The position numbers and the translations under genes were made by a program. Shown piece by piece: positions 17,114 through 25,625 of a stretch of DNA of 64,000 nt. Under the pieces are notes generated by a model. That model worked only from the letters and a program-made list of their open reading frames with translations. It did no database searches and was not told the DNA's origin. Position 1 is the stretch's first letter. Each line of letters begins with the position of its first letter. The stretch comes from Muricoccus nepalensis (GTDB lineage: Bacteria > Pseudomonadota > Alphaproteobacteria > Acetobacterales > Acetobacteraceae). Location of the stretch: NCBI RefSeq assembly GCF_006438825.1, contig NZ_RCZP01000001.1, forward strand, positions 1,056-65,055, given 5' to 3'.

Positions 17114-18811
17114 CTAGCGCTTCGTGGCGGCGGCGCGGATCTGCGCCACCGTCTGGCGGTTGGTGATCTGCTCCGGGCTCATCCGCACCTCGATGACGGC
17201 GGGCTTGCCGCTCTCCCGCGCGCGGCGGAAGGCGGGGACCAGCTCGTCGGTCGCGGTCACGACCTCGCCGTGGCCGCCGAAGGCCTCGATGAACTTCGAG
17301 AAATCGGGGTTGGTGAGCTGCGTGCCGGAGACGCGGCCGGGGTAGTGGCGCTCCTGGTACATGCGGATGGTGCCGTACTGGCCGTTGTTCACGACCATGA
17401 TGATGGGGGCGACGCCCGACTGGAAGGCGGTCGCGATCTCCTGCCCCGTCATGAGGAAGCCGCCGTCGCCGACGAAGCCGAGCACGCAGCGGCCGCGATG
17501 GGTGATGGCGGCGCCGAGGGCGGCCGGCACGGAGTAGCCCATGGCGCCGTTGGTCGGGCCGAGGAACTCCTGGTCCTCCCGCAGCGTCATGAAGCGCTGC
17601 GGCCAGGTCGCGAAGTTGCCGGCGTCGCAGGTGAAGATGGTGTCGGGCGGAAGCTCGGCCTCCAGCGCCTGCAGCGCGCGGGCGAAGTTCAGCGGCCCCT
17701 CGTAGTCCGGCGCGGCGGCGCTTGCCTCGCGTCCGGCGCGGAGCGTCCGCGTCCACTCCCCCCAGGGGCGCGGCTTGCCCGGCGCGGCGTCCCGCAGGGC
17801 GAGGGCGAAGAGGTTGAGGTCGGCCGTGACGCCGAGCAGCGGGCGGAAGACGCGGCCGATCTCGGCGGCGTCGGGGTGGACCTGCACGATCGGCCCCGTC
17901 TCCCCCGCGGGGAACAGCGTGTAGCCCTGGCTGGTTGCCTCGCCGAGGCGGCTGCCGATGGCGATCACGAGGTCGGATTCCTTCACCCGCGCGACGAGGC
18001 CGGGGTCGGAGCCGACGCCGAGGTCGCCCGCGAAGTTCGGCAGGGTGCCGTCGTAGAGGCCGAGGCGGCGGAAGCCGACGGCGACGGGAAGGTCGTGGGC
18101 GACGCAGAACTCGCGGATCGCCGCCTTGCCCTCGGCCGACCAGCCGGTGCCGCCCAGCACCACCACGGGCCGCTCGGCGCCGTCGAGCAGGGAGAGGAGG
18201 CGCGGGATGGCGGCGGGCGCGGGGGAAGCCGGCAGGGTGGGCGCGGGGCCGATGTCCGGCACCTCCACGACCGACTTCTGCATCTCCTCGGAGATGGCGA
18301 CCACCACCGGGCCCGGCCGGCCGCTGCGCGCCACGTCGAAGGCGCGGGCCATCAGCTCGGGGATGCGGGCGGCGTCGTCGATCTGCGTCACCCACTTGGC
18401 CAGCGGCGCGAACATCCGGCGGTAGTCCACCTCCTGGAAGGTGTCGCGGTCGGTCTCGGCGAAGGGGATCTGGCCGACGATGAGGACCAGCGGCGTGCTG
18501 TCCTGCATCGCGACATGGACGCCGATGCTCGCGTGGCAGGCGCCGGGGCCGCGGGTGACGATGGCGACCCCCGGGCGGCCCGTCAGCTTGCCGTGGGCCT
18601 CGGCCATGTGGACGGCGCCGGCCTCGAAGCGGCAGGTGACGAGCTCCACGCGGTCCCGCACCTCGTAGAGGCCGTCCAGCAGGTCGAGGAAGGACTCGCC
18701 GGGCACCGAGAAGGCGTGGGTGACGCCCTGGGCGACCAGCGCATCGGCCAGGAGCTGGCCCCCCGTCCTCGCCCGGGTGATCCCCTGCCGTGCCGCCGCG
18801 CCGTCGTCCAT
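17114..18811 (-). CDS. Thiamine diphosphate-dependent enzyme (acetolactate synthase large-subunit-like)
   Basis: A 565-residue three-domain ThDP enzyme. RFEAGAVHMAEAHGKLTGRPG contains the Glu that activates the cofactor, and GDGGFLMTGQEIATAF plus VVNNGQYG is the GDG-NN metal/ThDP site. The layout is that of acetolactate synthase and oxalyl-CoA, benzoylformate and glyoxylate carboligase relatives. No small regulatory subunit (ilvH/N) lies beside it, so it need not be the biosynthetic IlvB. It is convergent with the CoA-transferase gene (25 bases apart) and divergent from a small AsnC-type effector gene. The physiological reaction is unresolved. Confidence 0.88.
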   Translation of the reverse strand: MDDGAAARQGITRARTGGQLLADALVAQGVTHAFSVPGESFLDLLDGLYEVRDRVELVTCRFEAGAVHMAEAHGKLTGRPGVAIVTRGPGACHASIGVHVAMQDSTPLVLIVGQIPFAETDRDTFQEVDYRRMFAPLAKWVTQIDDAARIPELMARAFDVARSGRPGPVVVAISEEMQKSVVEVPDIGPAPTLPASPAPAAIPRLLSLLDGAERPVVVLGGTGWSAEGKAAIREFCVAHDLPVAVGFRRLGLYDGTLPNFAGDLGVGSDPGLVARVKESDLVIAIGSRLGEATSQGYTLFPAGETGPIVQVHPDAAEIGRVFRPLLGVTADLNLFALALRDAAPGKPRPWGEWTRTLRAGREASAAAPDYEGPLNFARALQALEAELPPDTIFTCDAGNFATWPQRFMTLREDQEFLGPTNGAMGYSVPAALGAAITHRGRCVLGFVGDGGFLMTGQEIATAFQSGVAPIIMVVNNGQYGTIRMYQERHYPGRVSGTQLTNPDFSKFIEAFGGHGEVVTATDELVPAFRRARESGKPAVIEVRMSPEQITNRQTVAQIRAAATKR

Positions 18812-18978
18812 CGCCCTGCCTCCCGCCCGTCCCGCCCGCGAGGCTGCGGGCCGGGGGCGCGGAGACTACGTCCGGAGGCGGGCAACGCCAACGCCCCGGC
18901 CGCGCCCCGCGAGGCGCCCCCGCTTGGAACCGCGCGCCGGCGGGGGCATCCTGCGGGCCGAACCGGAGCGGACGGCGC

Positions 18979-19233
18979 ATGAAAGCGATCTTCGTGATGA
19001 TCAAGTGCGAGATGGGGGCCGCCTACCGCGTGGCGCGGGAGATGGCGGACGGCATCCCCGAGCTGTCGGAGATGCACTCCACCAGCGGGCAGTACGACCT
19101 GCTGGGCAAGTTCTACCTCGAGCCCGACCAGGACATCGGCCTCTTCGTGGTGGAGCGCGTGCAGGGGGTCGCGGGGGTGAAGGACACCTACACGCTGCAG
19201 ACCTTCAACGCCTTCTCCGGCCCGAAGGGCTGA
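18979..19233 (+). CDS. Stand-alone Lrp/AsnC-type ligand-binding (RAM) domain protein
   Basis: The 84-residue protein (MKAIFVMIKCEMGAAYRVAREM start) is essentially only the effector-binding, oligomerising domain of Lrp/AsnC regulators. The helix-turn-helix that normally precedes it is absent: upstream in-frame sequence is low-complexity Arg/Pro shadow coding. GGAG precedes the ATG by about ten bases. Such single-domain proteins bind amino acids and can modulate full-length Lrp proteins or enzymes. It is divergent from the ThDP enzyme, 167 bases away, so an effect on that enzyme or gene is possible but inferred. Confidence 0.85.
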   Translation: MKAIFVMIKCEMGAAYRVAREMADGIPELSEMHSTSGQYDLLGKFYLEPDQDIGLFVVERVQGVAGVKDTYTLQTFNAFSGPKG

Positions 19234-19350
19234 GGCGCGTCGGGCGGGACTGCCACGAAATCACCCCGATCCCGCCGCGCCCTGCCGCGGCGGCGCCGCG
19301 CGGGCGCCACGGGGGGCGCCCATCTTGGGCCTCATCGGAGGTCCCACCAG

Positions 19351-19626
19351 ATGAAGGTTCGCTTTCTTCCCGCCCTCGCCCTCGCCGCCGCGCTCGGCAC
19401 GGCCGGCTGCCAGAATCCCGACGGCTCCACGGACTGGGGCAGCACGCTGGCCCTCGGCGCCGGGGTCGGGCTGGCCGCCGGGCTGGTCGCGGCCTCCGCG
19501 AGCGACAACGGGCATCATTACCGGCAACCCGACCGCCGGGCCTACGGTTCCTATGGCGGACCCGGGCGCGGCCACGGCTATGGCCGTCCCTACGCCGGGG
19601 GGTACGGGTACGGAAGGGGCTGGTGA
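19351..19626 (+). CDS. Small Gly/Tyr-rich lipoprotein A
   Basis: A 91-residue predicted lipoprotein. The signal ends in the lipobox TAGC (Cys about residue 20). A glycine/alanine hydrophobic stretch follows (LALGAGVGLAAGLVAASA). The tail is His/Gly/Tyr-rich (PGRGHGYGRPYAGGYGYGRGW). GGAGG lies about ten bases upstream of the ATG. Its stop overlaps the start of lipoprotein B by one base, so both are made together. No enzymatic motif is visible. An envelope or outer-membrane structural role is only a guess. Confidence 0.8.
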   Translation: MKVRFLPALALAAALGTAGCQNPDGSTDWGSTLALGAGVGLAAGLVAASASDNGHHYRQPDRRAYGSYGGPGRGHGYGRPYAGGYGYGRGW

Positions 19627-19865
19627 TGAAGGCGCGTCTGGCGATGCTGGCCGTGGCGGGGCTGTCGCTGGGGGGCTGTGTCTACGTCCCCTACGGCGAC
19701 CCCGGCGTCGCGGGCGCGACGGCTCTCGGGGCGGGGCTGGGGGCCGCGGCCGGGGCGGCGATCGCCTCCGGCCCGACCTACTACGCCCCCGCGCCCTACT
19801 ACCCGCCGCGGCCCTACGGGTACGGCTACGGCTACTACCCCCGCTACGGCTACCGCCACTGGTAG
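19626..19865 (+). CDS. Small Tyr/Pro-rich lipoprotein B
   Basis: A 79-residue predicted lipoprotein starting at the ATG that overlaps the previous stop (TGATG). The signal MKARLAMLAVAGLSLGGC ends at Cys18. A glycine/alanine stretch (TALGAGLGAAAGAAIA) resembles a glycine-zipper segment. The tail is very rich in Tyr, Pro and Gly (YYAPAPYYPPRPYGYGYGYY). It shares this layout with lipoprotein A, suggesting an old tandem duplication. Function unknown. Confidence 0.78.
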   Translation: MKARLAMLAVAGLSLGGCVYVPYGDPGVAGATALGAGLGAAAGAAIASGPTYYAPAPYYPPRPYGYGYGYYPRYGYRHW

Positions 19866-19881
19866 CGGGGGCCGCCCCGGC

Positions 19882-21387
19882 TCAGTCGAAGCCGAGGAAG
19901 CCCGGCATGGAGGAGATCGGCGGCGCCTTGGCCAGGGCCGCGACGTCCGGCACGGGGCGGGCGAGCGTCGCATCCCCCGCCACCGCCGCCTCGATCGCCG
20001 CCGCCGCCCGCAGCACCAGCGCGTCGCCGCCGCGCGGCCCCACGATCTGCAGGCCGAAGGGCATGCCCTTGGCGTCGCGCCCGAGCGGGATCGAGATGGC
20101 GGGGTGGCCGGTCAGCGTCACGATGTAGGCCATGGCCAGCCAGTGGAAGTAGGTGCGGGTCTTCTGGCCGTCGATCTCCGCCGGGAAGAGCTCCGACCAG
20201 GGCCGGGGCGAGATCGTGATGGCGGGGGTGACGATGAGGTCCGTGCCCGCGGCGAAGAAGGCCTGCCAGCGCTGGTAGAGCTCGGTCTGGAGCACGCCCG
20301 CGCGCGCCACGTCGGCCACGGAGTAGCCGAGCCCCTCCGCCACGTTCGCGCGCACGTTGGGGCCGACCATCTCGGGCGTCTCCGCCACCTTCTTCGCGTG
20401 GGCGGCGACGAAGTTCAGGGCGCGCAGCACCTCGAAGGCCTCGTCGGCGCCGGCGCAGTCGGGCGTCGCCGCCTCCATCCGGGCGAAGAGGGGCGCGAGG
20501 GCGGCGACGCGGGCGCGGAAGGCCTCGCGCACCGTGTTCTCCACCAGGGCGATGCCGAAGTCCTCCGTGGCCGCGACGCGCAGCGCCGAGAGGTCGATCG
20601 GGCGCAGCGGCGTCCAAAGGTCGGCCACGCCCCGCACGGGATGGTCCGGCAGGGTGTAGGAGAGCGGGTCGCGGGCATCGTCGCCGGCCATGGCGGCCAG
20701 CAGCAGCGCGGTGTCGGGCGCGTTGCGCGCCATGGGGCCGAGCACGGGCAGGTTCTGCCAGGCGAGCAGCCGCCGCTCGCTCGAGACCAGGCCGGGGCTG
20801 GGGCGGAAGCCGACGATGCCGTTGAAGGCCGCGGGGTTGCGGAGCGAGCCCCCCGTGTCCGAGCCCGAGCAGATCGCGAACATTCCCGCCGCCAGCGCCG
20901 CGCCCGAGCCGCCCGAAGAGCCGGCCGCCGAGCGCGTGGGGTCGTGCGGGTTGCCGGTCGCGCCGTAGACGGCGTTCCGCGTGTTGGCGCCGGCCCCGAA
21001 CTCCGGCGTGTTGGTCTTCGCCGTGATGATCGCGCCCGCGGCCCGGATGCGGGCGACCGAGCCGAGGTCGGCCTTCGGCACGTGGTCCTTAAAGAGCGGG
21101 CTGCCGAAGGTCGTGACCAGCCCCTCCGTCTCCTCGAGGTCCTTGATGCCGATGGGCAGGCCGTGCAGGAGGCCGAGCTTCTCGCCCCGCATCACCGCCG
21201 CCTCCGCCGCGCGCGCGTCGGCCCGCGCCCGCGGCTCGTCCATGGCGACGACCGCGTTGATGGCGGGGTTCACCGCGGCGATGCGCGCGAGGCAGGAATC
21301 GAGCAGCTCCACCGGGGAGAGCTGCCTCGCCCCGATCATCCTCCGGGCTTCGAGGGCGGTGAGGTCGCAGGGCTCGGTCATCGGCAT
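19882..21387 (-). CDS. Amidase-signature family hydrolase (GatA-like)
   Basis: A 501-residue amidase-signature enzyme with a Ser-cisSer-Lys triad. K82 lies in HGLPIGIKDLEET, S157 in SAAGSSGGSGAA and S181 in SDTGGSLRNPAAF. The 75- and 24-residue spacings match the family. It hydrolyses carboxamides to acids and ammonia. No gatB or gatC is nearby and the C-terminal half (SPRPWSELFPAEIDGQKTRTYFHW) resembles catabolic amidases, so a GatCAB role is unlikely. It lies between the lipoprotein pair (convergent, 16 bases) and ggt. Substrate unknown. Confidence 0.9.
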   Translation of the reverse strand: MPMTEPCDLTALEARRMIGARQLSPVELLDSCLARIAAVNPAINAVVAMDEPRARADARAAEAAVMRGEKLGLLHGLPIGIKDLEETEGLVTTFGSPLFKDHVPKADLGSVARIRAAGAIITAKTNTPEFGAGANTRNAVYGATGNPHDPTRSAAGSSGGSGAALAAGMFAICSGSDTGGSLRNPAAFNGIVGFRPSPGLVSSERRLLAWQNLPVLGPMARNAPDTALLLAAMAGDDARDPLSYTLPDHPVRGVADLWTPLRPIDLSALRVAATEDFGIALVENTVREAFRARVAALAPLFARMEAATPDCAGADEAFEVLRALNFVAAHAKKVAETPEMVGPNVRANVAEGLGYSVADVARAGVLQTELYQRWQAFFAAGTDLIVTPAITISPRPWSELFPAEIDGQKTRTYFHWLAMAYIVTLTGHPAISIPLGRDAKGMPFGLQIVGPRGGDALVLRAAAAIEAAVAGDATLARPVPDVAALAKAPPISSMPGFLGFD

Positions 21388-21430
21388 CCCGTTCGTCGTT
21401 CCTGGCAGCGGCGAGGCAAGGCGGCGGGCG

Positions 21431-23041
21431 TCAGTAGCCCATGGCGCAGCCGTCCTTGCGCGGGTCGGAGCCGCCGATCAGCACGCCGCGCTCCCGGTCG
21501 ATCAGGATCGCCTGGCCGCCGCCATGGGGCTTCTTGATGAGCTTCGGCTGGTGGCCGAGCGCCGCGAGCTCGCCCTTCAGCGCCTCGGGCATCCCGGTCT
21601 CGATCTCGACGTCCCGGTGGTTGGCGCCGACGCTCGGGAAGACGCGCGTGAGGTCGAGCGCCTCCTGGACGTCGAGGCCGAACTGGAAGTGGTTCGCCAG
21701 GAACCAGCTCTGCCCCATCGGCTGGAAGTGCCCGCCCATCACGCCGTAGGGCATGACCGCCTTGCCGTCCTTCATCACCATGCCCGGGATGATCGTGTGC
21801 ATCGGGCGCTTGTCCGGCGCGATGCAGTTCGGGTGGCCCTCCTGCAGGCGGAAGCCGAAGCCGCGGTTCTGCAGCATCACGCCGGAGCCCTCGGCGAGGA
21901 TGCCCGAGCCGAAGCCCTCGAAGAGGGAGTTGATGAAGGAGCAGGCGTTGCCGTCGCGGTCGACGACCGTGAGGTAGACGGTGTCCTTGTGCTTCTGCCA
22001 GTCGACGTCGCCGGCGGGCGGCAGGTCGACCATGGCGCGGTCGTCGCGGATCATGCCGCGGAGCTTGTCGAGGTAGCCGTCCGACAGGAGCTTGGCGAGC
22101 GGCACCTCCACCTGGGAGGGATCGGCCAGGAAGGCGTCGCGGTCGCGGTAGACGAGGCGCGCGGCCTCGAGGTGGCGGTGGATTCGCGTCGCGGTCAGCG
22201 GGCCGCCCGGGTCGGGGAAGCCCTCGAGGATGCCCAGCAGCATGAGCACGAGCAGGCCCGAGCCGTTCGGCGGGCACTGGAAGACCTCCATGCCCCGCCA
22301 CTTCCGCGAGATCGGGTCGACGAAGTCGGCGACGCCCTGGCCGCGCGCGAAGTCCTCCTCCGTGTGGCTGCCGCCGGCCTCGCGCAGCGCGCGGACCATG
22401 TCGGCGGCGATGGGGCCGGTGTAGAAGGCGCGCGCGCCGTCCTTGCCGATGGCGCGCAGCGTCTTGCCGAGCTCGGGCTGCACGAAGCGGTCGCCGAAGG
22501 CGAAGGCGCGGCCGTCCTTGAGGAAGCGCCGAGACGAGGCCGGGTTCTTGGACAGCTTCTCCACGCAGTCCTCCCAGTCCGCCGAGACGCGGGAGGAGAC
22601 GGCGAAGCCCTCCTCCGCGTAGCGGATGGCGGGCTGCAGGATCTGGTCGAGCCCGAGCTTGCCGTGCGCCTTGTTCAGCGCCTCCCAGGCAGAGACGGCC
22701 CCAGGGACGGTCACGGAATGGGCGGAGGTGTTGACCATGGCGGTCAGGCCGTCCGCCCGCAGGCGCTCGGGGGTCGCGCCCGCCGGCGCGCGGCCGGAGC
22801 CGTTGATGGCGACCACGCCGTCCGAGGCCGGGGCGTAGAGGCAGAAGCAGTCGCCACCGATGCCCGTGGACTGGGGCTCGACCACGCCCAGCACCGCGCA
22901 GGCGGCGATGGCGCCGTCGATGGCGTTGCCGCCGGCCCGCATCGTGTCCAGCGCGGCGAGGGTCGCGACCGGCATGGAGGTCGCGGCCATCGCGTTGAGG
23001 GCCATGGCCGGGCTGCGCCCGGGAAGGTGAAGGTCGCGCAT
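21431..23041 (-). CDS. ggt: Gamma-glutamyltransferase family (Ntn) hydrolase
   Basis: GGTs self-cleave to expose an N-terminal threonine nucleophile that attacks gamma-glutamyl amides such as glutathione. The 536-residue product fits the fold, with GGNAIDGAIAACAVLGVVEPQSTGIGGD early. The likely cleavage/nucleophile residue is T354 in KDTVYLTVVDRDGNACSF. YGVMGGHFQPMGQ lies near the end. No signal peptide is seen (MRDLHLPGRSPAM start), unlike periplasmic E. coli Ggt, so it may be cytosolic and act on another substrate. It follows quiC across an intergenic region packed with inverted repeats. Confidence 0.9.
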   Translation of the reverse strand: MRDLHLPGRSPAMALNAMAATSMPVATLAALDTMRAGGNAIDGAIAACAVLGVVEPQSTGIGGDCFCLYAPASDGVVAINGSGRAPAGATPERLRADGLTAMVNTSAHSVTVPGAVSAWEALNKAHGKLGLDQILQPAIRYAEEGFAVSSRVSADWEDCVEKLSKNPASSRRFLKDGRAFAFGDRFVQPELGKTLRAIGKDGARAFYTGPIAADMVRALREAGGSHTEEDFARGQGVADFVDPISRKWRGMEVFQCPPNGSGLLVLMLLGILEGFPDPGGPLTATRIHRHLEAARLVYRDRDAFLADPSQVEVPLAKLLSDGYLDKLRGMIRDDRAMVDLPPAGDVDWQKHKDTVYLTVVDRDGNACSFINSLFEGFGSGILAEGSGVMLQNRGFGFRLQEGHPNCIAPDKRPMHTIIPGMVMKDGKAVMPYGVMGGHFQPMGQSWFLANHFQFGLDVQEALDLTRVFPSVGANHRDVEIETGMPEALKGELAALGHQPKLIKKPHGGGQAILIDRERGVLIGGSDPRKDGCAMGY

Positions 23042-23083
23042 CGGCTGGACAGAGCCCCCATCGTTTCAGCAGGCCCGCCGCGC

Positions 23084-23214
23084 CCGGCGGCGGTGGGCCG
23101 GGCCCCGCCGCCGGAGCGGGCCGGGGCCTGCCGGAGGGGATACGCCGGCTTTCCAGGGCAGGAAAGACCGTATCCGACGGGATACCCCGCGACGGGCCCC
23201 GCCGGCCGGCGGGG
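23084..23214. promoter_or_regulatory. Structured intergenic region with four nested inverted repeats (quiC-ggt)
   Basis: This gap between two minus-strand genes contains four inverted repeats. They are CCGGCGGCGG/CCGCCGCCGG (23084-23093/23105-23114); GGATACG/CGTATCC (23138-23144/23169-23175) enclosing CTTTCC/GGAAAG (23149-23154/23161-23166); GTATCC/GGATAC (23170-23175/23180-23185), which competes with the outer arm of the previous pair; and the 18-base perfect palindrome CCCCGCCGGCCGGCGGGG (23197-23214). The last lies eight bases beyond the quiC stop and may terminate it. The competing stems could act as an attenuator or stabiliser before ggt. No T-tract is seen. Confidence 0.5.
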
Positions 23215-23222
23215 AATGGTCC

Positions 23223-25112
23223 TCAGCCGCCGGGCATCCAGGGGCGGGCACGGGCCTGGGCGGCCATGCGGACGCCCGCGTTGGCCGCCCCGTAGCCGTC
23301 GTAGCCGCCGTGGCGCTCCACCACCTCGAAGAAGAAGCGGTCCTCGAAGGAGACGGTGAAGGCGTGGACGAAGGCGCCCCCCTGCCCGTCCCCGTCGTAG
23401 AGGAGGTGGCCCCGCTCCAGCGCGGCCAGCTCCTCGTCGGCCAGGCCGAAGCGGGCGCCGAGGTCCTCGTAGTAGTTCGCGGGGATCTCGAGCATGGGCG
23501 CGGACCGCCCCGCCACGAAGGCGGCCGCGTCGCGGGTCGAGAAGGCGACGTGGTGGACCCCGGCGCCGGCGATGGCCGAGACGAAGCGGCCGGTGGCCGT
23601 CTGGCGGCTCTCCGACACGTTCAGCGGCATGCGGACGCGCCCGGCCGGGTCCGCCATGGCCCGGCTGCGGACTAGGCCCTGCGGGTCCGGCAGGTCCAGC
23701 GGCGCGCCGGGCTCAAGGCCGAAGACGGCGCGGTGGAAGAGGACGAAGCCGTCCATCTGCCCGCCGCTGAGGGCGTGGGCGACGTGGTCCACCCCCTCGA
23801 GCGCGCCGCCGTCCTCGCCGGGCAGGAGGTGGAAGTCGCTCTCCCAGATGCTGCGGGCGCCGGGCTCGACGAGGAGGATGAGCGTGCCGTCGGGCGCGCG
23901 CACGGCGGGGATGGAGCGCTCTCCCTCCCCCGCCCGCTCCCGCCAGGTGGAGCAGAGCAGGGCCTCGGCGCGGGAGAGGGCGCGGGCGGCGCTGTCCACC
24001 CGGAGCGCCGTCGCGCAGACGGAGGCGCCGTGGAGCTCGAAATGCCCGGCCGCGGCGCTGTCGGGCTCGGCGTTCAGCACGAGGTTCACGCCGCCCTGGC
24101 GCCAGAGCTCCACGGCCTTCGATCGGTGCTGCCCGGCCTTGCGGAAGCCGAGGGTGCCGAGGAAGGCCGCGAGGTCGGCCCCGCGCGCCTCGTCCACCGC
24201 GAACTCGAGGAACTCCACCCCGTCCAGCGCCGGCGGGGGCGGCAGCGGGGCGGCCGGGACCGAGGGCGCGGCGACGACGGAGTCGAGCCAGATCAGGGAG
24301 CGGTGCCCGTCGCGCGCGATGCGGCGGGCGGGGGCCGCGCGGAACTCGTCGTTGAAGACCTCGAGCGAGAGGGGGCCGCGGTAGCCGGCCTCGAGCACCG
24401 CCCGGGTGAAGCCGGGCACGTCGAGCTCCCCCTGGCCGGGGAAGTTGCGGAAGTGCCGGGACCAGCCGAGCACGTCCATCGTCAGCCGCGGCGCGTCGGC
24501 GAGCTGGACGAAGGCGATGCGCTCGCCCGGCACCTCCGCCGCCAGCCCGTCCAGCGTGTCGCCGAGGGAGAGGGTGTGGAAGCTGTCGAGGATGAGGCCG
24601 AGGGCGGGGTGGTCGGCGCGCCGCACGATGTCCCAGGCCTGGCGCCAGCGGTTGACGTGCCGCCCCCAGGCGAGGGCCTCGTAGCCCACGCGGAGCCCGC
24701 GCCCGGCCGCCCGCTCCGCCATCTCGCGGAGGTCGGCGGCGGCGCGGGCGGGGTCGTCCAGCGCCGCGGGCAGGGTGTTGCTGCAGACGAGCACGAGGTC
24801 GGTGCCCAGCGCCTGCATGACGTCGAACTTCCGCTCCGCCCGGTCCATGTTCCGGCGCCGCTGCGCCTCCGGCATGGCCTCGAAGTCGCGGAAGGGCTGG
24901 AAGATCGTGATCGCGAGGTTCAGGTCCGCCGCCATCTCCCGGATGCCCTCGGGCGGGCCGTCATGCGTCAGCAGGTCCTGCTCGAAGATCTCCACGCCCT
25001 GAAAGCCGGCGGAGGCCGCGGCCTCGAGCTTGTCCGGCAGGCTGCCCGAGAGGCAGACCGTGGCGATCGACTTCGGCAGGGCGCGGAGAGGGTCGCGGGG
25101 GGCTTCGGGCAT
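23223..25112 (-). CDS. QuiC-type fusion: sugar-phosphate isomerase/epimerase + HPPD-like domain (3-dehydroshikimate dehydratase)
   Basis: A 629-residue fusion. Residues about 10-275 are an AP-endonuclease-2-type TIM barrel (ATVCLSGSLPDKLEAAASAG, then LGLILDSFHTLSLG and SLEVFNDEFR). Residues about 295-600 are a 4-hydroxyphenylpyruvate-dioxygenase-like VOC region with possible metal ligands in GVDHVAHAL, GVHHVAFSTRD and FFFEVVERHGG. This architecture is that of QuiC1 3-dehydroshikimate dehydratases, which convert dehydroshikimate to protocatechuate in quinate/shikimate catabolism. No other quinate or protocatechuate genes are adjacent. The dehydratase assignment rests on the N-terminal barrel; the job of the dioxygenase-like half is uncertain. 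Confidence 0.87.
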   Translation of the reverse strand: MPEAPRDPLRALPKSIATVCLSGSLPDKLEAAASAGFQGVEIFEQDLLTHDGPPEGIREMAADLNLAITIFQPFRDFEAMPEAQRRRNMDRAERKFDVMQALGTDLVLVCSNTLPAALDDPARAAADLREMAERAAGRGLRVGYEALAWGRHVNRWRQAWDIVRRADHPALGLILDSFHTLSLGDTLDGLAAEVPGERIAFVQLADAPRLTMDVLGWSRHFRNFPGQGELDVPGFTRAVLEAGYRGPLSLEVFNDEFRAAPARRIARDGHRSLIWLDSVVAAPSVPAAPLPPPPALDGVEFLEFAVDEARGADLAAFLGTLGFRKAGQHRSKAVELWRQGGVNLVLNAEPDSAAAGHFELHGASVCATALRVDSAARALSRAEALLCSTWRERAGEGERSIPAVRAPDGTLILLVEPGARSIWESDFHLLPGEDGGALEGVDHVAHALSGGQMDGFVLFHRAVFGLEPGAPLDLPDPQGLVRSRAMADPAGRVRMPLNVSESRQTATGRFVSAIAGAGVHHVAFSTRDAAAFVAGRSAPMLEIPANYYEDLGARFGLADEELAALERGHLLYDGDGQGGAFVHAFTVSFEDRFFFEVVERHGGYDGYGAANAGVRMAAQARARPWMPGG

Positions 25113-25266
25113 GCTTTCCCTGAACGCGGGCCTGGCAGGGGACGCCGGGCGGGCCCGCGGCGCCGGCGCCGGACCAGCTTAGAGCGGATCGCCGCCCGCG
25201 CTTCCAGCCCGCCCCGGCCGGGCGCCCCCTCTTCCAGCGCGCGCCGCGCTCCGCTATGCGCGGCGG

Positions 25267-25608
25267 ATGGAGACACCCGCCACCTTCGCCGAGTTCGAGC
25301 GCATCGAGATCCGCGCCGGCACCGTCGTGGAGGCCCGGCCCTTCCCCGAGGCGCGCAAGCCCGCGATCCAGCTCGTGATCGACTTCGGCGAGGGGATCGG
25401 CCTGCGCCGCTCCTCCGCCCAGCTCACGGTGCACTACGCGCCGGAGGCGCTGGTGGGGCGGCAGGTCATGGCGGTGGTGAACTTCGCCCCGCGCCGGATC
25501 GCGGGCTTCTCCAGCGAGGTGCTCGTGCTCGGCGTGCCCGACGAGGCGGGGGCCGTGGTGCTGCTCCGCCCGGACCAGGCCGTGCCCAACGGCGCCCGGA
25601 TGTTCTGA
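25267..25608 (+). CDS. csaA: CsaA-type tRNA-binding (OB-fold) protein
   Basis: The 113-residue protein is a single tRNA_bind OB-fold: FERIEIRAGTVVEARPFPEARKPAIQL, then VGRQVMAVVNFAPRRIAGFSSEVLVLG and a VPNGARMF end. CsaA homologues bind tRNA as dimers and were described in Bacillus as secretion-related chaperones. The protein is full length for the family. gpt follows 17 bases later on the same strand, so they are probably co-transcribed. The divergent quiC gene begins 153 bases upstream, leaving space for promoters in both directions. Confidence 0.93.
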   Translation: METPATFAEFERIEIRAGTVVEARPFPEARKPAIQLVIDFGEGIGLRRSSAQLTVHYAPEALVGRQVMAVVNFAPRRIAGFSSEVLVLGVPDEAGAVVLLRPDQAVPNGARMF

Positions 25609-25625
25609 GCCCTCAAGGAGCGCCC

